A stretch of 64,000 nucleotides of DNA from Geobacteraceae bacterium (GCA_013336525.1 JAAXTM010000002.1:558001-622000), one strand, 5' to 3'; counted from the first letter of the stretch, positions 34,128 to 41,969 are shown. Notes: generated by a model not told the origin, from the sequence alone. A program made the numbers and translations.

Positions 34128-35420
34128 TCATCCTCGCTGGTGCCGTCTAGCGAGATCTTTTAGGGGCCCTGGTTCCAACCCCTCGAAAACATATGGATTC
34201 AATATCTGATTTCCCCACATCAAATTTCGATCAACTTCGCTTAACGATGCATTGTCACAGACAGTCGACCAATTCTGCTCGATGCACGTTATCTGTTTAG
34301 CGATAATGTCGACGGCCTCCTCTTCAGAGAGGAGAAATTGCGGAGCGGCAGCAATGCAGGTGGTGATCCGGCTTGACCGATCTTCTCCCGCGATCAGCAT
34401 TGCCTGTGTGGCGGTTTGCCCATGGCGACCCTGTGGGCAGATATCGTATGCAGGGGTTAACATCAACATCTGCCCATCCCAGAAAGCTGCATGATTGCGG
34501 GCGTGGTCGTCAGTATTGCCAACTAGGATATTGAACACGATGCGGGAAAACAGTTCGCGCAATGTTCCGGGAGCATTTCTGAATTTACTCCGGATAATTT
34601 CGGCCAACGTTTCGTAGCTTGCGTAACGGGCCATCATCTCATCCAGAGTCAACATCGTCAGTGCCGAAACCAGGCTCTTGCGCTGCCACCCGTTGGCCGT
34701 TGCCATCCGATCAAAACGTTCAACAAGTAGCACATCCTTACCGGCGGCACGTTCCAGAGAGACCGGCGCCACATCAATGCCAGCCATGGCAGCTAGTCTC
34801 ATTGCGACATACTCTGCTTTGACGACGGAGTAGAGGTCGGTGGAAGTGGAAAATTTCGCTATAAATTTCCGGGAATCGCTTTCTATGAGGGCCTTGGGGC
34901 GCGCTCCACCGATAGAGGTGCCATGCTGAAGTGCCTGGGCAAGCTCAGGAGTTAGCGGAATACCCTTCTCGACACGCTCGGTCGCCTCAATCAGTTCTTC
35001 AATGGGGGCTCCTGAGGCATATCGTGGCTCGTACTGCGTAGGCGATAGCTGGAAATCCAGGGCGCCTATCCGGTCGGACCCTGACTCGATAAGGTAACTG
35101 AGTTCGTCGAGTGCTGCCGGATCGATTCCTGATGCTTTATTTCCGAACTTCTTGTTCAGTATTACCCTGCGTCCCCAGGCATCAGGAGCCGCATCCCGCA
35201 GACATCCAGGAATAGAAAGTCCAGAAAGGAGAGGAAGTAGCCCCTGACGCAGGGGAAGTTCAGCGTCGTAAATCGGTATAGCATTGCCGCGCTGAAGATA
35301 GCTTTTACCGTAGTTGAAGACATATGTCGTCCCTACGGCCGTAAGCATCCCGGCAACCACCGGTTCTGTCTCCCCAGGGAGCCAGATCCAGACATATATT
35401 TCTTTGTAATCAGAATTCAT
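34128..35420 (-). CDS. hipA: HipA family serine/threonine kinase toxin
   Basis: 430 residues. The HipA N1 domain (MLTAVGTTYVFNYGKSYLQR) is followed by the kinase core with the P-loop-like GTSIGGARPKAL, the catalytic loop ILVGNTDDHARNHAAF (Asp in TDDH) and the Mg-binding LTPAYDICPQ. In E. coli HipA phosphorylates glutamyl-tRNA synthetase to stop growth; here it forms a module with the upstream HTH gene, overlapping it by 11 bases. On an integrative element such a module would help retention. Confidence 0.92.
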   Translation of the reverse strand: MNSDYKEIYVWIWLPGETEPVVAGMLTAVGTTYVFNYGKSYLQRGNAIPIYDAELPLRQGLLPLLSGLSIPGCLRDAAPDAWGRRVILNKKFGNKASGIDPAALDELSYLIESGSDRIGALDFQLSPTQYEPRYASGAPIEELIEATERVEKGIPLTPELAQALQHGTSIGGARPKALIESDSRKFIAKFSTSTDLYSVVKAEYVAMRLAAMAGIDVAPVSLERAAGKDVLLVERFDRMATANGWQRKSLVSALTMLTLDEMMARYASYETLAEIIRSKFRNAPGTLRELFSRIVFNILVGNTDDHARNHAAFWDGQMLMLTPAYDICPQGRHGQTATQAMLIAGEDRSSRITTCIAAAPQFLLSEEEAVDIIAKQITCIEQNWSTVCDNASLSEVDRNLMWGNQILNPYVFEGLEPGPLKDLARRHQRG

Positions 35421-35748
35421 CGTTTACCTTCACAGTGCTGCGAACCAGCTTGGGTAGAAGAGCCAGTTTATCGTCTATCCGGCTTATATTCCTGGAGATG
35501 TTTGCGTTTCCTTCATCCCCGAACAGGTTCACTCCAACCAGGTTGGCGACCTCGAACACCAGGCCGATCTCACACTTCGTATCACCGCGCTCGATCTTCT
35601 GCAAGGTTCTTCTGGAAATCCCCGCCCGTCCGGACAGCTCTTCCTCGGTCATCTTGCGTTCTTTCCTGCCAAGCCGGATGAGCTTGCCCAACAGCTCAGC
35701 TGCATCACGGGTCTGACGGAGATATGTGCGGTTCACAGGAGAGGCCAT
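35410..35748 (-). CDS. hipB: HipB-like HTH antitoxin
   Basis: 112 residues with an XRE-type helix-turn-helix: LGKLIRLGRKERKMTEEELS, then GRAGISRRTLQKIERGDTKC. The C-terminal tail is charged. It overlaps hipA by 11 bases and should bind HipA and repress the operon through the inverted repeat just upstream at 35758-35810. The start at 35748 leaves the operator 9 bases upstream. Confidence 0.88.
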   Translation of the reverse strand: MASPVNRTYLRQTRDAAELLGKLIRLGRKERKMTEEELSGRAGISRRTLQKIERGDTKCEIGLVFEVANLVGVNLFGDEGNANISRNISRIDDKLALLPKLVRSTVKVNDEF

Positions 35749-35757
35749 AAGACACCA

Positions 35758-35810
35758 AATGGATACTATCGTAATCGCGTAGTAGTTACTTGAGTACGAT
35801 AGTATCCATT
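35758..35810. promoter_or_regulatory. 16-bp perfect inverted repeat, candidate HipB operator
   Basis: AATGGATACTATCGTA at 35758-35773 and its exact reverse complement TACGATAGTATCCATT at 35795-35810, separated by 21 bases, lie immediately upstream of hipB. E. coli HipB recognises TATCC/GGATA pairs, and both words are present here at the outer ends. A promoter would lie between or beside the arms. Confidence 0.8.
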
Positions 35811-35835
35811 GCAGTGAATTCAGTCAAGATGTATT

Positions 35836-36246
35836 TCATGTTTGCCCTGAACGGTCTTTTGGATGTGCATTTGATGCAAAGGTATGATCGGCGTACGTTT
35901 TTAGATTATTCACTAGACCTGTAATGAATGCATAACGGTCCAGCGGTCCCATCTGCCGTAACGATCTATCAATTTCAGGCATCAATGCTACTGTTTCGGG
36001 AAGGTACAAGTTATTAACTGGGATTTCCTTCGGTATAAGATCCCCCAAAACAAGAGTATCCAGCGATTGACCTTCACGATGGCAAAATGCAACAATTTTT
36101 TTGAACGGTATCGAGTTCCGTGCTCTCCATGAGCCTATCGTGGTCTGGCTAATATTGCCTAGCAGTTTCCCGAGTTGGGCGTCTGACTTTAGGCTTCTTA
36201 TTGAACGAATCTCGTCAAGAATTTGAGAAGCGGTTCTGATGGTCAT
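35836..36246 (-). CDS. CI-N-terminal-type DNA-binding protein
   Basis: 136 residues. An HTH of the phage CI N-terminal type is seen: SLKSDAQLGKLLGNISQTTI followed by SWRARNSIPFKKIVAFCHRE, much like the one in the CI-type repressor at 42000. No S24 peptidase domain follows, so it would not respond to RecA. It overlaps the upstream gene by four bases. Function unknown; perhaps a regulator of transfer or partition genes. Confidence 0.7.
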   Translation of the reverse strand: MTIRTASQILDEIRSIRSLKSDAQLGKLLGNISQTTIGSWRARNSIPFKKIVAFCHREGQSLDTLVLGDLIPKEIPVNNLYLPETVALMPEIDRSLRQMGPLDRYAFITGLVNNLKTYADHTFASNAHPKDRSGQT

Positions 36247-36593
36247 CTTGTCAGTCCCTTAAATACGTGATCGACTTGAGGCGTAGGGATATTAGCCCTC
36301 TGCAAGTACAATGCTATCAAGTCCTCCGGTCCATCAATATGTATGAGTTCAGCCAAGGTCAGACCGCCAGATATTCTTATCAACGATATGGCTTGTGGCT
36401 TGACAAATCGTGACAAGAATTCGTTGCCAATTTCTATCGGGTCAATAGAACATGATTCAAAAGTACAACCCGACTTAATCGAATTTGGCCTGCTGCTATC
36501 TTTGTATTCAACTTTGTACTTTCGAATCGGTGTTGTTGAAAACTTCAGCCGATAAGGACATGAGATACAATGCTCTGCCGTATGTTGGGTCAT
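36243..36593 (-). CDS. Hypothetical protein with Cys pairs
   Basis: 116 residues. N-terminal HCISCPYRLKF and SGCTFESC could make a small metal site; the C-terminal half is helical. Not recognised. Shares a four-base overlap with the downstream CI-N-type regulator, so the two are probably co-translated. Confidence 0.6.
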   Translation of the reverse strand: MTQHTAEHCISCPYRLKFSTTPIRKYKVEYKDSSRPNSIKSGCTFESCSIDPIEIGNEFLSRFVKPQAISLIRISGGLTLAELIHIDGPEDLIALYLQRANIPTPQVDHVFKGLTR

Positions 36594-36632
36594 AATTCCC
36601 TCACGTTGTTGATGTGAAAAATTGAATTTCTG

Positions 36633-36953
36633 CTATTCCAGTATTTTTCCAAGCACTGATTCGCAGTAATCCTCTGTAATACCGGCTTGCGCAGAGTTGC
36701 CTCGATCTGCCTGTTCTTGACGTTTGGCCGGTACTTCCGTTCGCTGCTGCTCTACACCATCATGCACCGGGTAATGCGTAGGCGGTGTCTCGCGAACCAT
36801 GAGCTCCATGACCTGAGAACCTTGCTCCGATGCTAAAAAGTGCTTGAGGGCCTCATGAGCGTATGCCGATTGCTTCCGGCTTTTACGGAGGCGTGCGAAA
36901 GCATTGACGATGTCGGGATCATAGGTTTTTATCTTGAGCGTGAACTGGGCCAT
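36633..36953 (-). CDS. parR: ParR-like partition adaptor
   Basis: 106 residues, with a ribbon-helix-helix-like N-terminus (FTLKIKTYDPDIVNAFARLR, then KSRKQSAYAHEALKHFLAS) and a charged flexible C-terminal tail. It starts nine bases after the stop of the ParM-like gene. ParR proteins bind centromere repeats and cap ParM filaments through the C-terminal tail. The call relies on layout plus neighbour. Confidence 0.75.
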   Translation of the reverse strand: MAQFTLKIKTYDPDIVNAFARLRKSRKQSAYAHEALKHFLASEQGSQVMELMVRETPPTHYPVHDGVEQQRTEVPAKRQEQADRGNSAQAGITEDYCESVLGKILE

Positions 36954-36962
36954 GATTCACGC

Positions 36963-37844
36963 TCACATTCCGCCAGCGAGTGAACGGAATCCGCGGGCAT
37001 TCGCAAATTCCGGAACCGGCAGGACGATTACCTCAATATTCTTTGCCGGAAAGCCATCCTTGAGCAGTGCGGCTCCGCCACCAAACAGCAATACCCGGTC
37101 GAAATCGGCATGCATTCCAACGTGCGCCTGCAACTCTCCCTGGACATCCCGAAGGATGTGCTCGATGTAGGCAACGCCGGCATCGCTGATTTCTCTTCTG
37201 ACATCGTGTCGCTCGAATCCGTATTGCAGATAACCCTTCTCGATCAGGAAAGCTATTTCGACCGGGGTAAAAGTGCCGGAAGGTGCCAGGTCCTTGATGC
37301 GTGGCAGCAGATAGCTGGTTGCCATTTGGTGAACACCCCGTTTGTTGAGGGTCTTGCCGTAGATGATCTGTCTTTTCTGAGGAGAAAAGAGCGTAAAGAT
37401 GATGGTGTTGAATCCGATGTCTATTCCCAGCACGTTGCCTTCAGGGCGTTCCTCGACATTATCCAGGTAATCCCTGAGTCCACCGAGTCCTTGCGGGAAT
37501 ATGGCAACGTCAGTGACGAGCGCTCCAGTCAATGCCTTTGCTAGGGCCGGAACCGCTCCGCCAGGTTTGTTTTGATCCTGCCAATAGGAATATGGCAGAC
37601 CAACGGCGAGTGTTACTATCCCTTCTGCTCTCGCCGCCTTGAAACAGTGTCCAACAAATTCTGGATAAAACCTTACAAGCTCTTCCATTGTTTTCAGGTA
37701 GGACGACCCTGATGACAACAGAGCTTCTTCGCCTAACAGCAGGTTTTCACCGTCATACCTGAATGCGGAAATAATTCTCCCCTTACGATCCTCATACATC
37801 CACTTCGCCGACGAAAATCCCAGATCACAAACCAGCACTCCCAT
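36963..37844 (-). CDS. parM: ParM/StbA-like actin-fold partition ATPase
   Basis: 293 residues from the ATG at 37844 (AAGGAGG seven bases upstream). The actin-fold motifs are in order: phosphate-1 VLVCDLGFSSAKW at the start, phosphate-2 VLGIDIGFNTIIF (about residue 165) and the adenosine motif VLLFGGGAALL near 258. It polymerises to push DNA copies apart in plasmid segregation. With ParR downstream and a repeat-rich region upstream, this is a complete type II partition locus, unusual for an integrated element. Confidence 0.88.
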   Translation of the reverse strand: MGVLVCDLGFSSAKWMYEDRKGRIISAFRYDGENLLLGEEALLSSGSSYLKTMEELVRFYPEFVGHCFKAARAEGIVTLAVGLPYSYWQDQNKPGGAVPALAKALTGALVTDVAIFPQGLGGLRDYLDNVEERPEGNVLGIDIGFNTIIFTLFSPQKRQIIYGKTLNKRGVHQMATSYLLPRIKDLAPSGTFTPVEIAFLIEKGYLQYGFERHDVRREISDAGVAYIEHILRDVQGELQAHVGMHADFDRVLLFGGGAALLKDGFPAKNIEVIVLPVPEFANARGFRSLAGGM

Positions 37845-37860
37845 GATTGCCTCCTTGGAG

Positions 37861-38051
37861 AATATTTTGGGGAACAAAACGTCCCCTACACCTATAATCT
37901 TGCGGGGGGGAAGGTGAAGGAGACGTTTTTGGGGAATATTTGGGGGAATATTTAGGTTCCATTCAATTATGGACCCTTTTTCGGTACCTTTTTGTTCCCC
38001 TAAAAAGGCTCCTTACCTCTGTTTGCGATACATGGAGAACTTTTGTTCTCC
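37861..38051. repeat. Candidate parC centromere: repeated GGGGAAYA words and a hairpin
   Basis: Between parM and the next upstream gene: TTTTGGGGAACAAAACG (37866 on), TTTTTGGGGAATATT and TGGGGGAATATTT (37926-37952), and the inverted TTTTTGTTCCCC (37989-38000). A perfect 7-bp stem GGAGAAC-TTTT-GTTCTCC sits at 38034-38051. Clustered short repeats upstream of parMR are typical of centromere sites bound by ParR, which also represses the operon. The repeats are read directly; the role is inferred. Confidence 0.6.
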
Positions 38052-38059
38052 ACGTTGCG

Positions 38060-38656
38060 TTATTGGTTTTGTATCTGGGCGATCATCAATTCCAGGCGTT
38101 TGATTTGCTCATCAAACCGGAGCGCCACCAGAAAGCGCTGCAGTGCATGCTCCAGATCAATACCACCGGCGTTTATCGCCGGATTGCTGATCATCTCGGC
38201 AACATAGGCATTGCGGTCGGGATGCCAGACAATGGTTACTGATGGATGAGAATCATGTATCCTGATGGTTGGGACCCTCTGTGGCGGATCTTCACCAAAC
38301 ATCCGCGCATAAACGGCAGGAAAGTCTCTCTTTAATGCTACATGGACATCTCCTTGTTCACCTTGTGCCAGCGCTCTTGCCGCTTTTACAGGATCAAAGC
38401 CCCATCCTTTACACCAGCGCGGGAAGGAATAGCCTTTCTTCCGCAGAACGGATTCCCATTTGGCATCGATTCCGTATGACCTACGCAGACCTTCTTTTGG
38501 GAGGGTATCAATGTGGCCGGCACCCCTGAGCAGATCATGAATATGTTCGGCGCTGCTCTTGTTCAGTGTCCTGGTTATTTCGATAACGCTCAAACCGGAG
38601 TTAAATGCCTCCTCTATTCGCGAGTTGAGCGTTTCTTCCAGATTTTCTATTCTCAT
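38060..38656 (-). CDS. Hypothetical protein (198 residues)
   Basis: Starts at ATG 38656, preceded by AAGGAGAA; a longer frame begins at 38689 but lacks a ribosome site. It opens with a helical segment (MRIENLEETLNSRIEEAFNS) and a possible HTH (LSVIEITRTLNKSSAEHIHD), so DNA binding is possible. The rest is not recognised. It lies between the partition locus and the replication region and may belong to either. Confidence 0.6.
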   Translation of the reverse strand: MRIENLEETLNSRIEEAFNSGLSVIEITRTLNKSSAEHIHDLLRGAGHIDTLPKEGLRRSYGIDAKWESVLRKKGYSFPRWCKGWGFDPVKAARALAQGEQGDVHVALKRDFPAVYARMFGEDPPQRVPTIRIHDSHPSVTIVWHPDRNAYVAEMISNPAINAGGIDLEHALQRFLVALRFDEQIKRLELMIAQIQNQ

Positions 38657-38743
38657 TCCGATTCTCCTTGCGTTGATGAGGTACAACATATCTAAAAGAA
38701 CAAGTTCTTATAGATATGTTTAGTTGTCGACTCTGACAGATGT

Positions 38744-39205
38744 TTATGACCAAAAATTATCGTGGTTCCCCTCCAGCATGGCCAACTGGATCAAGGTATG
38801 TTTACGACTTCCGGAACGAGAATGACGGCGAAGGTTGTAGGCCGCCTGGCGAACTCGATGAATTTTGAAATGCGGGTACTCGATCTCGAAGTGTTGCCGG
38901 ATGCGGTTGGCCATATCTCTAGCTCGGAGTTTTGCCCCAGGTTTGAGATTGAGATAGTTGCTAAGGATGTATCGTTCAATTTTACCGAAATTGGGGAAAG
39001 CCAGCATGACCGCCCTCTTATCTGGTTTGAAAGTTTTATTCATCTGGGCAACGTACCATTCGTCTGTCCAGATTCGACAGAGAGCAGAAAGAAGCTGCTG
39101 ATTACTATCCGTAAGCGGGGATTCGATGATGCGGTCTTCAGCAAGGCGCCTGAGCACCTTCTGGGATAATGGCTTGAACTTCTTGATTGCTGCATTGCGT
39201 TTCAT
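38744..39205 (-). CDS. Hypothetical basic protein (153 residues)
   Basis: Starts at ATG 39205 with AAAAGGAG upstream; the frame continues upstream to 39265 but without a ribosome site. Strongly basic ends (MKRNAAIKKFKPLSQKVLRR and AAYNLRRHSRSGSRKHTLIQ) suggest nucleic-acid binding. Not recognised. Close behind the sigma-like gene. Confidence 0.55.
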   Translation of the reverse strand: MKRNAAIKKFKPLSQKVLRRLAEDRIIESPLTDSNQQLLSALCRIWTDEWYVAQMNKTFKPDKRAVMLAFPNFGKIERYILSNYLNLKPGAKLRARDMANRIRQHFEIEYPHFKIHRVRQAAYNLRRHSRSGSRKHTLIQLAMLEGNHDNFWS

Positions 39206-39261
39206 TATGGCTCCTTTTGCGGGTTGTAATAATCGGTTGCTGTTGCCGTGAAGTGTTTCGA

Positions 39262-39906
39262 TCATGAAGGCGGGCTTCTTGCCGAGAAACCCAAATGCGT
39301 GAAGTCCTGAGTGGCTACACAGCCAGACATTATGTCCCGGTGTTTTTGAGTCACGAGCCTCATGCGGTCAACGACTATGGTTCCGTTGTCTGCGAGCTGC
39401 TTTATCCGTCTGAACGCCCTTTTCAAAGTGTCACGGACATTAAAATCCGAGCAGCCGTAAAGTTCAGCGATCTCGTAGGTGGATAGTTTCCCTTGTTCCG
39501 CTACCCCCAGGGAGAGAGACAGGGTTTCCCTTTCCTTTTCCGTCAAGTGGTGGGAAATAGCCTCGAAGATCGACTCGATGTCAGCACCATCATCACTCCC
39601 GTGAATCGTCTGTTCGACTGCCTCAATGTCGCCATAACAGATATGCGAAGGAATCGAATTGGACCCATGGGTGAAGTTAGGGTCGGGAGTCAGAACGCTG
39701 ATCTTGTTCCGGAATGTGGTCCAGAAGGCAGCCTCGAACGGGATATTCTTCTCCTGACTGCGGAGAACCGCGACGAATGCAGCCTCGTATGCCTCTTGCT
39801 GAAAGTCGCACATTTCATAGGGGGTGAATTTCCGATACTGCCTGATCTTGCTCTTGATCGTGGGTTCGTTGTCCTGCACCCATTGCATTGCCTTGAAGAA
39901 ATCCAT
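39262..39906 (-). CDS. Sigma-70-like regulatory protein
   Basis: 214 residues from ATG 39906 (GGAGGT five bases upstream). The N-terminal part, with QQEAYEAAFVAVLRSQEKNI, resembles sigma region 2. The part LTEKERETLSLSLGVAEQGK then LSTYEIAELYGCSDFNVRDT is a clear region-4-type HTH. A 40-residue tail follows. It may be an alternative sigma factor or anti-terminator for element genes. Sits just downstream of a strong hairpin at 39924-39965. Confidence 0.65.
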   Translation of the reverse strand: MDFFKAMQWVQDNEPTIKSKIRQYRKFTPYEMCDFQQEAYEAAFVAVLRSQEKNIPFEAAFWTTFRNKISVLTPDPNFTHGSNSIPSHICYGDIEAVEQTIHGSDDGADIESIFEAISHHLTEKERETLSLSLGVAEQGKLSTYEIAELYGCSDFNVRDTLKRAFRRIKQLADNGTIVVDRMRLVTQKHRDIMSGCVATQDFTHLGFSARSPPS

Positions 39907-39923
39907 GTGACCTCCGCTCAAAC

Positions 39924-39965
39924 AAAAAAAGCCGGTCACGGAAGTTTTCTCCGTAGACCGGCTTT
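39924..39965 (-). terminator. Intrinsic terminator/attenuator upstream of the sigma-like gene
   Basis: Minus strand: AAAGCCGGTC-TACGG ... CCGTG-ACCGGCTTTTTTT, a long GC stem followed by seven U, ending 18 bases before the sigma-like ATG. It would end transcripts from the replication region or act as an attenuator for the downstream operon. Confidence 0.8.
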
Positions 39966-40052
39966 GCCAGCACATTGAAGTGCCCGGCCGTGCCAGATTG
40001 AATCTGTGCTATTAGGTTGTCGTACTACGACTGGAGACCGGGTGTTTCCGGA

Positions 40053-40382
40053 TCACTTTACGGTTTCAGAAAGTCTTACTCCCAAGCATGAAGCGATACG
40101 GATAATTTCCTCTGTAGAGGAGATCTTCCGAAGATGATCTTCAACCTTTCTCCTGATTCTCACGGTGTCCCATCCTGAAGGAAGGTAGATGCCAAAAAGA
40201 TGAATGGTACCGTCTTCAGCAATGCTGATGGTTTGATCACGGAATGCCTTGATGACGACATTGATGTTCGGCAAGCCTTCATCGAGGCGGTATGCATTTC
40301 CGGTATGGGTAATGGTGAGTCCTTGCTGACGTAAATAAGCGATGACAATTGTCACAGCGTCATCAGGAACTGGGCAGTTCAT
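40053..40382 (-). CDS. Hypothetical protein next to the origin
   Basis: 109 residues, alpha-beta, without cysteines grouped in any motif. Opens NCPVPDDAVTIVIAYLRQQG. It is downstream of the iterons and reads away from them. Not recognised; might be a copy-number or replication accessory protein from position alone. Confidence 0.5.
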   Translation of the reverse strand: MNCPVPDDAVTIVIAYLRQQGLTITHTGNAYRLDEGLPNINVVIKAFRDQTISIAEDGTIHLFGIYLPSGWDTVRIRRKVEDHLRKISSTEEIIRIASCLGVRLSETVK

Positions 40383-40447
40383 GGGGGTCCTCCTTGATGT
40401 TTTTCAGCCCCTAATGGTTATAAAAGGTTAAAAGAAGGTTAGGGGGT

Positions 40448-40456
40448 TGTGGAAAA
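40448..40456. other. Near-consensus DnaA box
   Basis: TGTGGAAAA differs by one base from the complement of TTATCCACA and lies 45 bases from the iteron array, the usual arrangement in iteron-type plasmid origins. Confidence 0.5.
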
Positions 40457-40500
40457 CTCTGTAACATCGCGTGCTGCAAAACGAATTTCCGATGTGCTTG

Positions 40501-40651
40501 TCGGCCAAAGGTCAATAGTTCTGCCGGTCTAAAGTCAATAGGTTTGCCGGTCAAAAGTCAGTACCTGTAGGGCTTAGGTCTATACTTTGTCGGTCAAAAG
40601 TCAGTAGTTCGCCGGTCATAAGTCAATACTTGGTAAGTCATAGGTCAATGC
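40501..40651. repeat. Seven iterons of a plasmid-type replication origin
   Basis: An 18-base word, consensus CCGGTCAAAAGTCAATAC, recurs at starts 40501, 40524, 40547, 40568, 40590, 40612 and 40634, that is every 21-23 bases (two helical turns). Copies 1, 4 and 7 are the most diverged. The array lies directly beyond the 3' end of the TrfA-like initiator gene, the last copy overlapping its stop. This spacing and place are characteristic of an oriV bound by its initiator. Confidence 0.88.
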
Positions 40652-41484
40652 CTCCGTGCGACGGTAACCAGGTCATCCTTGACCTCCCAGGATTCGAGGA
40701 AACTTACTTTCACGAGAACATCGAGCGCTTTTCTCAATTCGATACGGAAATGCCTCAGCTCCATTTCGGAACCGCACAGCTTGATGAGAGTCTCAGCCTT
40801 TACCGGGAAAGGTTTCCGATGACTTGACCAGTAACCAAACAACTTGGATGCGATGCCGTCTGGGAGCGCTCGCCTCGTTTCCCAGTTCACCCTCGTCAGG
40901 AACTCTTCGTCAAATAGGAGGCGCATTTCCTCGCCAACCCAGACTTCCCATCGGGATAGATTTTCATTGTTATCGTTTCTGGATCTGAACTTAAGGATCA
41001 GAGAAACACTGATGAAGGTATCAAGGCGTTTTGATTGGAAGCGGATTGCTGTAGCCTGCATCCTGCTCAAGCAGACACGGAGTCGGTCGTAGCTTTGGCC
41101 CTTGATGGGCCAGCCAAGCATTTTGATGAAAGAATAGGGGGTGAAGTCGATGCAATCGCCAAGATGGGTCTTTTTTGCCAGGTGCATCAGGTGCAACCAG
41201 ACAAGTTCATCATCCTGGCGCAGTTCCTCTCCGCGATAAATTACCTGGCCGTCTCCGATCACAGCTATTTCTGCGTCCTTCATGAAGAGACGAGCTTGAT
41301 TACGGTTCCGGCAATTGAAAAGTGCCGAACGAAGGATTTCATTCGGCATTGCTCTTTGAGTATCAGGCCACTCTGGAAGATACTTTGGTCTCGCTGCGAG
41401 GCTTTCAAGAATGCGTTCGAACGAATCAACGCCGCTTCTATCGTCAACTGAACTTGCTCTGTGTTGGAGTCTATTATGTTGCAA
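40645..41484 (-). CDS. trfA: TrfA-like plasmid replication initiator
   Basis: 279 residues from a TTG at 41484, chosen because GGAGG stands six bases upstream; a TTG at 41550 gives a longer form. Segments such as IYRGEELRQDDELVWLHLMH, FIKMLGWPIKGQSYDRLRVC and the C-terminal LFGYWSSHRKPFPVKAETLI match the TrfA family of iteron-binding initiators (RK2 type). With the seven iterons just downstream, this is a replicon that could maintain the element as a circle after excision. The ribosome site is inside a hairpin (41488-41512) and a small ORF overlaps the start. Confidence 0.85.
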   Translation of the reverse strand: MQHNRLQHRASSVDDRSGVDSFERILESLAARPKYLPEWPDTQRAMPNEILRSALFNCRNRNQARLFMKDAEIAVIGDGQVIYRGEELRQDDELVWLHLMHLAKKTHLGDCIDFTPYSFIKMLGWPIKGQSYDRLRVCLSRMQATAIRFQSKRLDTFISVSLILKFRSRNDNNENLSRWEVWVGEEMRLLFDEEFLTRVNWETRRALPDGIASKLFGYWSSHRKPFPVKAETLIKLCGSEMELRHFRIELRKALDVLVKVSFLESWEVKDDLVTVARRH

Positions 41485-41647
41485 TGGCCACCTCCCGGGA
41501 TCGCGGAGGTGGTGACGGTGAAACTCTAATATGTTCGGTTTCACGCACAAAGGCCTGGCGTTCGAGGTCCCGACGGATAATATCCATCACACGATCAAAC
41601 CTGGCTTCAGGGTCTGGAGATTTTCTGTATTCGATGGTTACCTTCAC
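41474..41647 (-). CDS. 57-codon leader ORF overlapping trfA
   Basis: A GTG at 41647 opens VKVTIEYRKSPDPEARFDRV and continues in frame to TAA at 41474, overlapping the trfA start by 11 bases. It has a balanced, protein-like composition with an amphipathic helix (MDIIRRDLERQAFVRETEH). A weak GAGTAGG precedes the GTG, and a stop codon lies two codons upstream. Ribosomes finishing it would open the hairpin covering the trfA ribosome site, so it could serve as a coupling leader as well as a small protein. Confidence 0.5.
   Translation of the reverse strand: MKVTIEYRKSPDPEARFDRVMDIIRRDLERQAFVRETEHIRVSPSPPPRSREVAIAT
41488..41512 (-). promoter_or_regulatory. Hairpin sequestering the trfA ribosome site
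   Basis: CCACCTCC and GGAGGTGG (8 bp, nine-base loop) form a perfect stem on the minus-strand transcript. The second arm is the Shine-Dalgarno sequence of trfA (TTG at 41484). Initiator synthesis would thus depend on translation of the overlapping leader ORF. Confidence 0.65.
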
Positions 41648-41774
41648 GGCCTACTCGCAACAAACAGAAGATTAACTAAACATTTTGATGAAAATATTAA
41701 ATACGTATGCTATAAATGATGAGTAAATGACGATTGTCTGTTCCATATAGACGATAAACCGTTTGCAAATATCA

Positions 41775-41969
41775 TCAATCGGCCCAGAGTGCATCAAATG
41801 GCCAACCTAATTCTTTGGCAATCAGCCTTTGCAGACGTTGTGATTTTGCTCTGCCGCTGATTACGTGATAGACCGCAGTACGATGTACCCCTGCTTTTTC
41901 AGCGATATGTGATCCTGATATTCCTTTCTGCATCATCAGGACCTTTATTTTAAGCGCTTTCCTCATCAT
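41775..41969 (-). CDS. Small phage-type HTH regulator
   Basis: 64 residues, one HTH: LMMQKGISGSHIAEKAGVHR then TAVYHVISGRAKSQRLQRLI, followed by GWPFDALWAD, the ending common to Ner/Nlp-like and plasmid HTH proteins. It is divergent from the CI-type repressor with only about 30 bases between starts, forming a bistable-type pair. The start ATG overlaps a perfect palindrome, a likely operator. Confidence 0.8.
   Translation of the reverse strand: MMRKALKIKVLMMQKGISGSHIAEKAGVHRTAVYHVISGRAKSQRLQRLIAKELGWPFDALWAD

Noticed and set aside
41531-41719. Plus-strand 62-codon frame opposite the trfA leader
   Set aside because: The minus-strand 57-codon ORF overlapping trfA has better composition and position.
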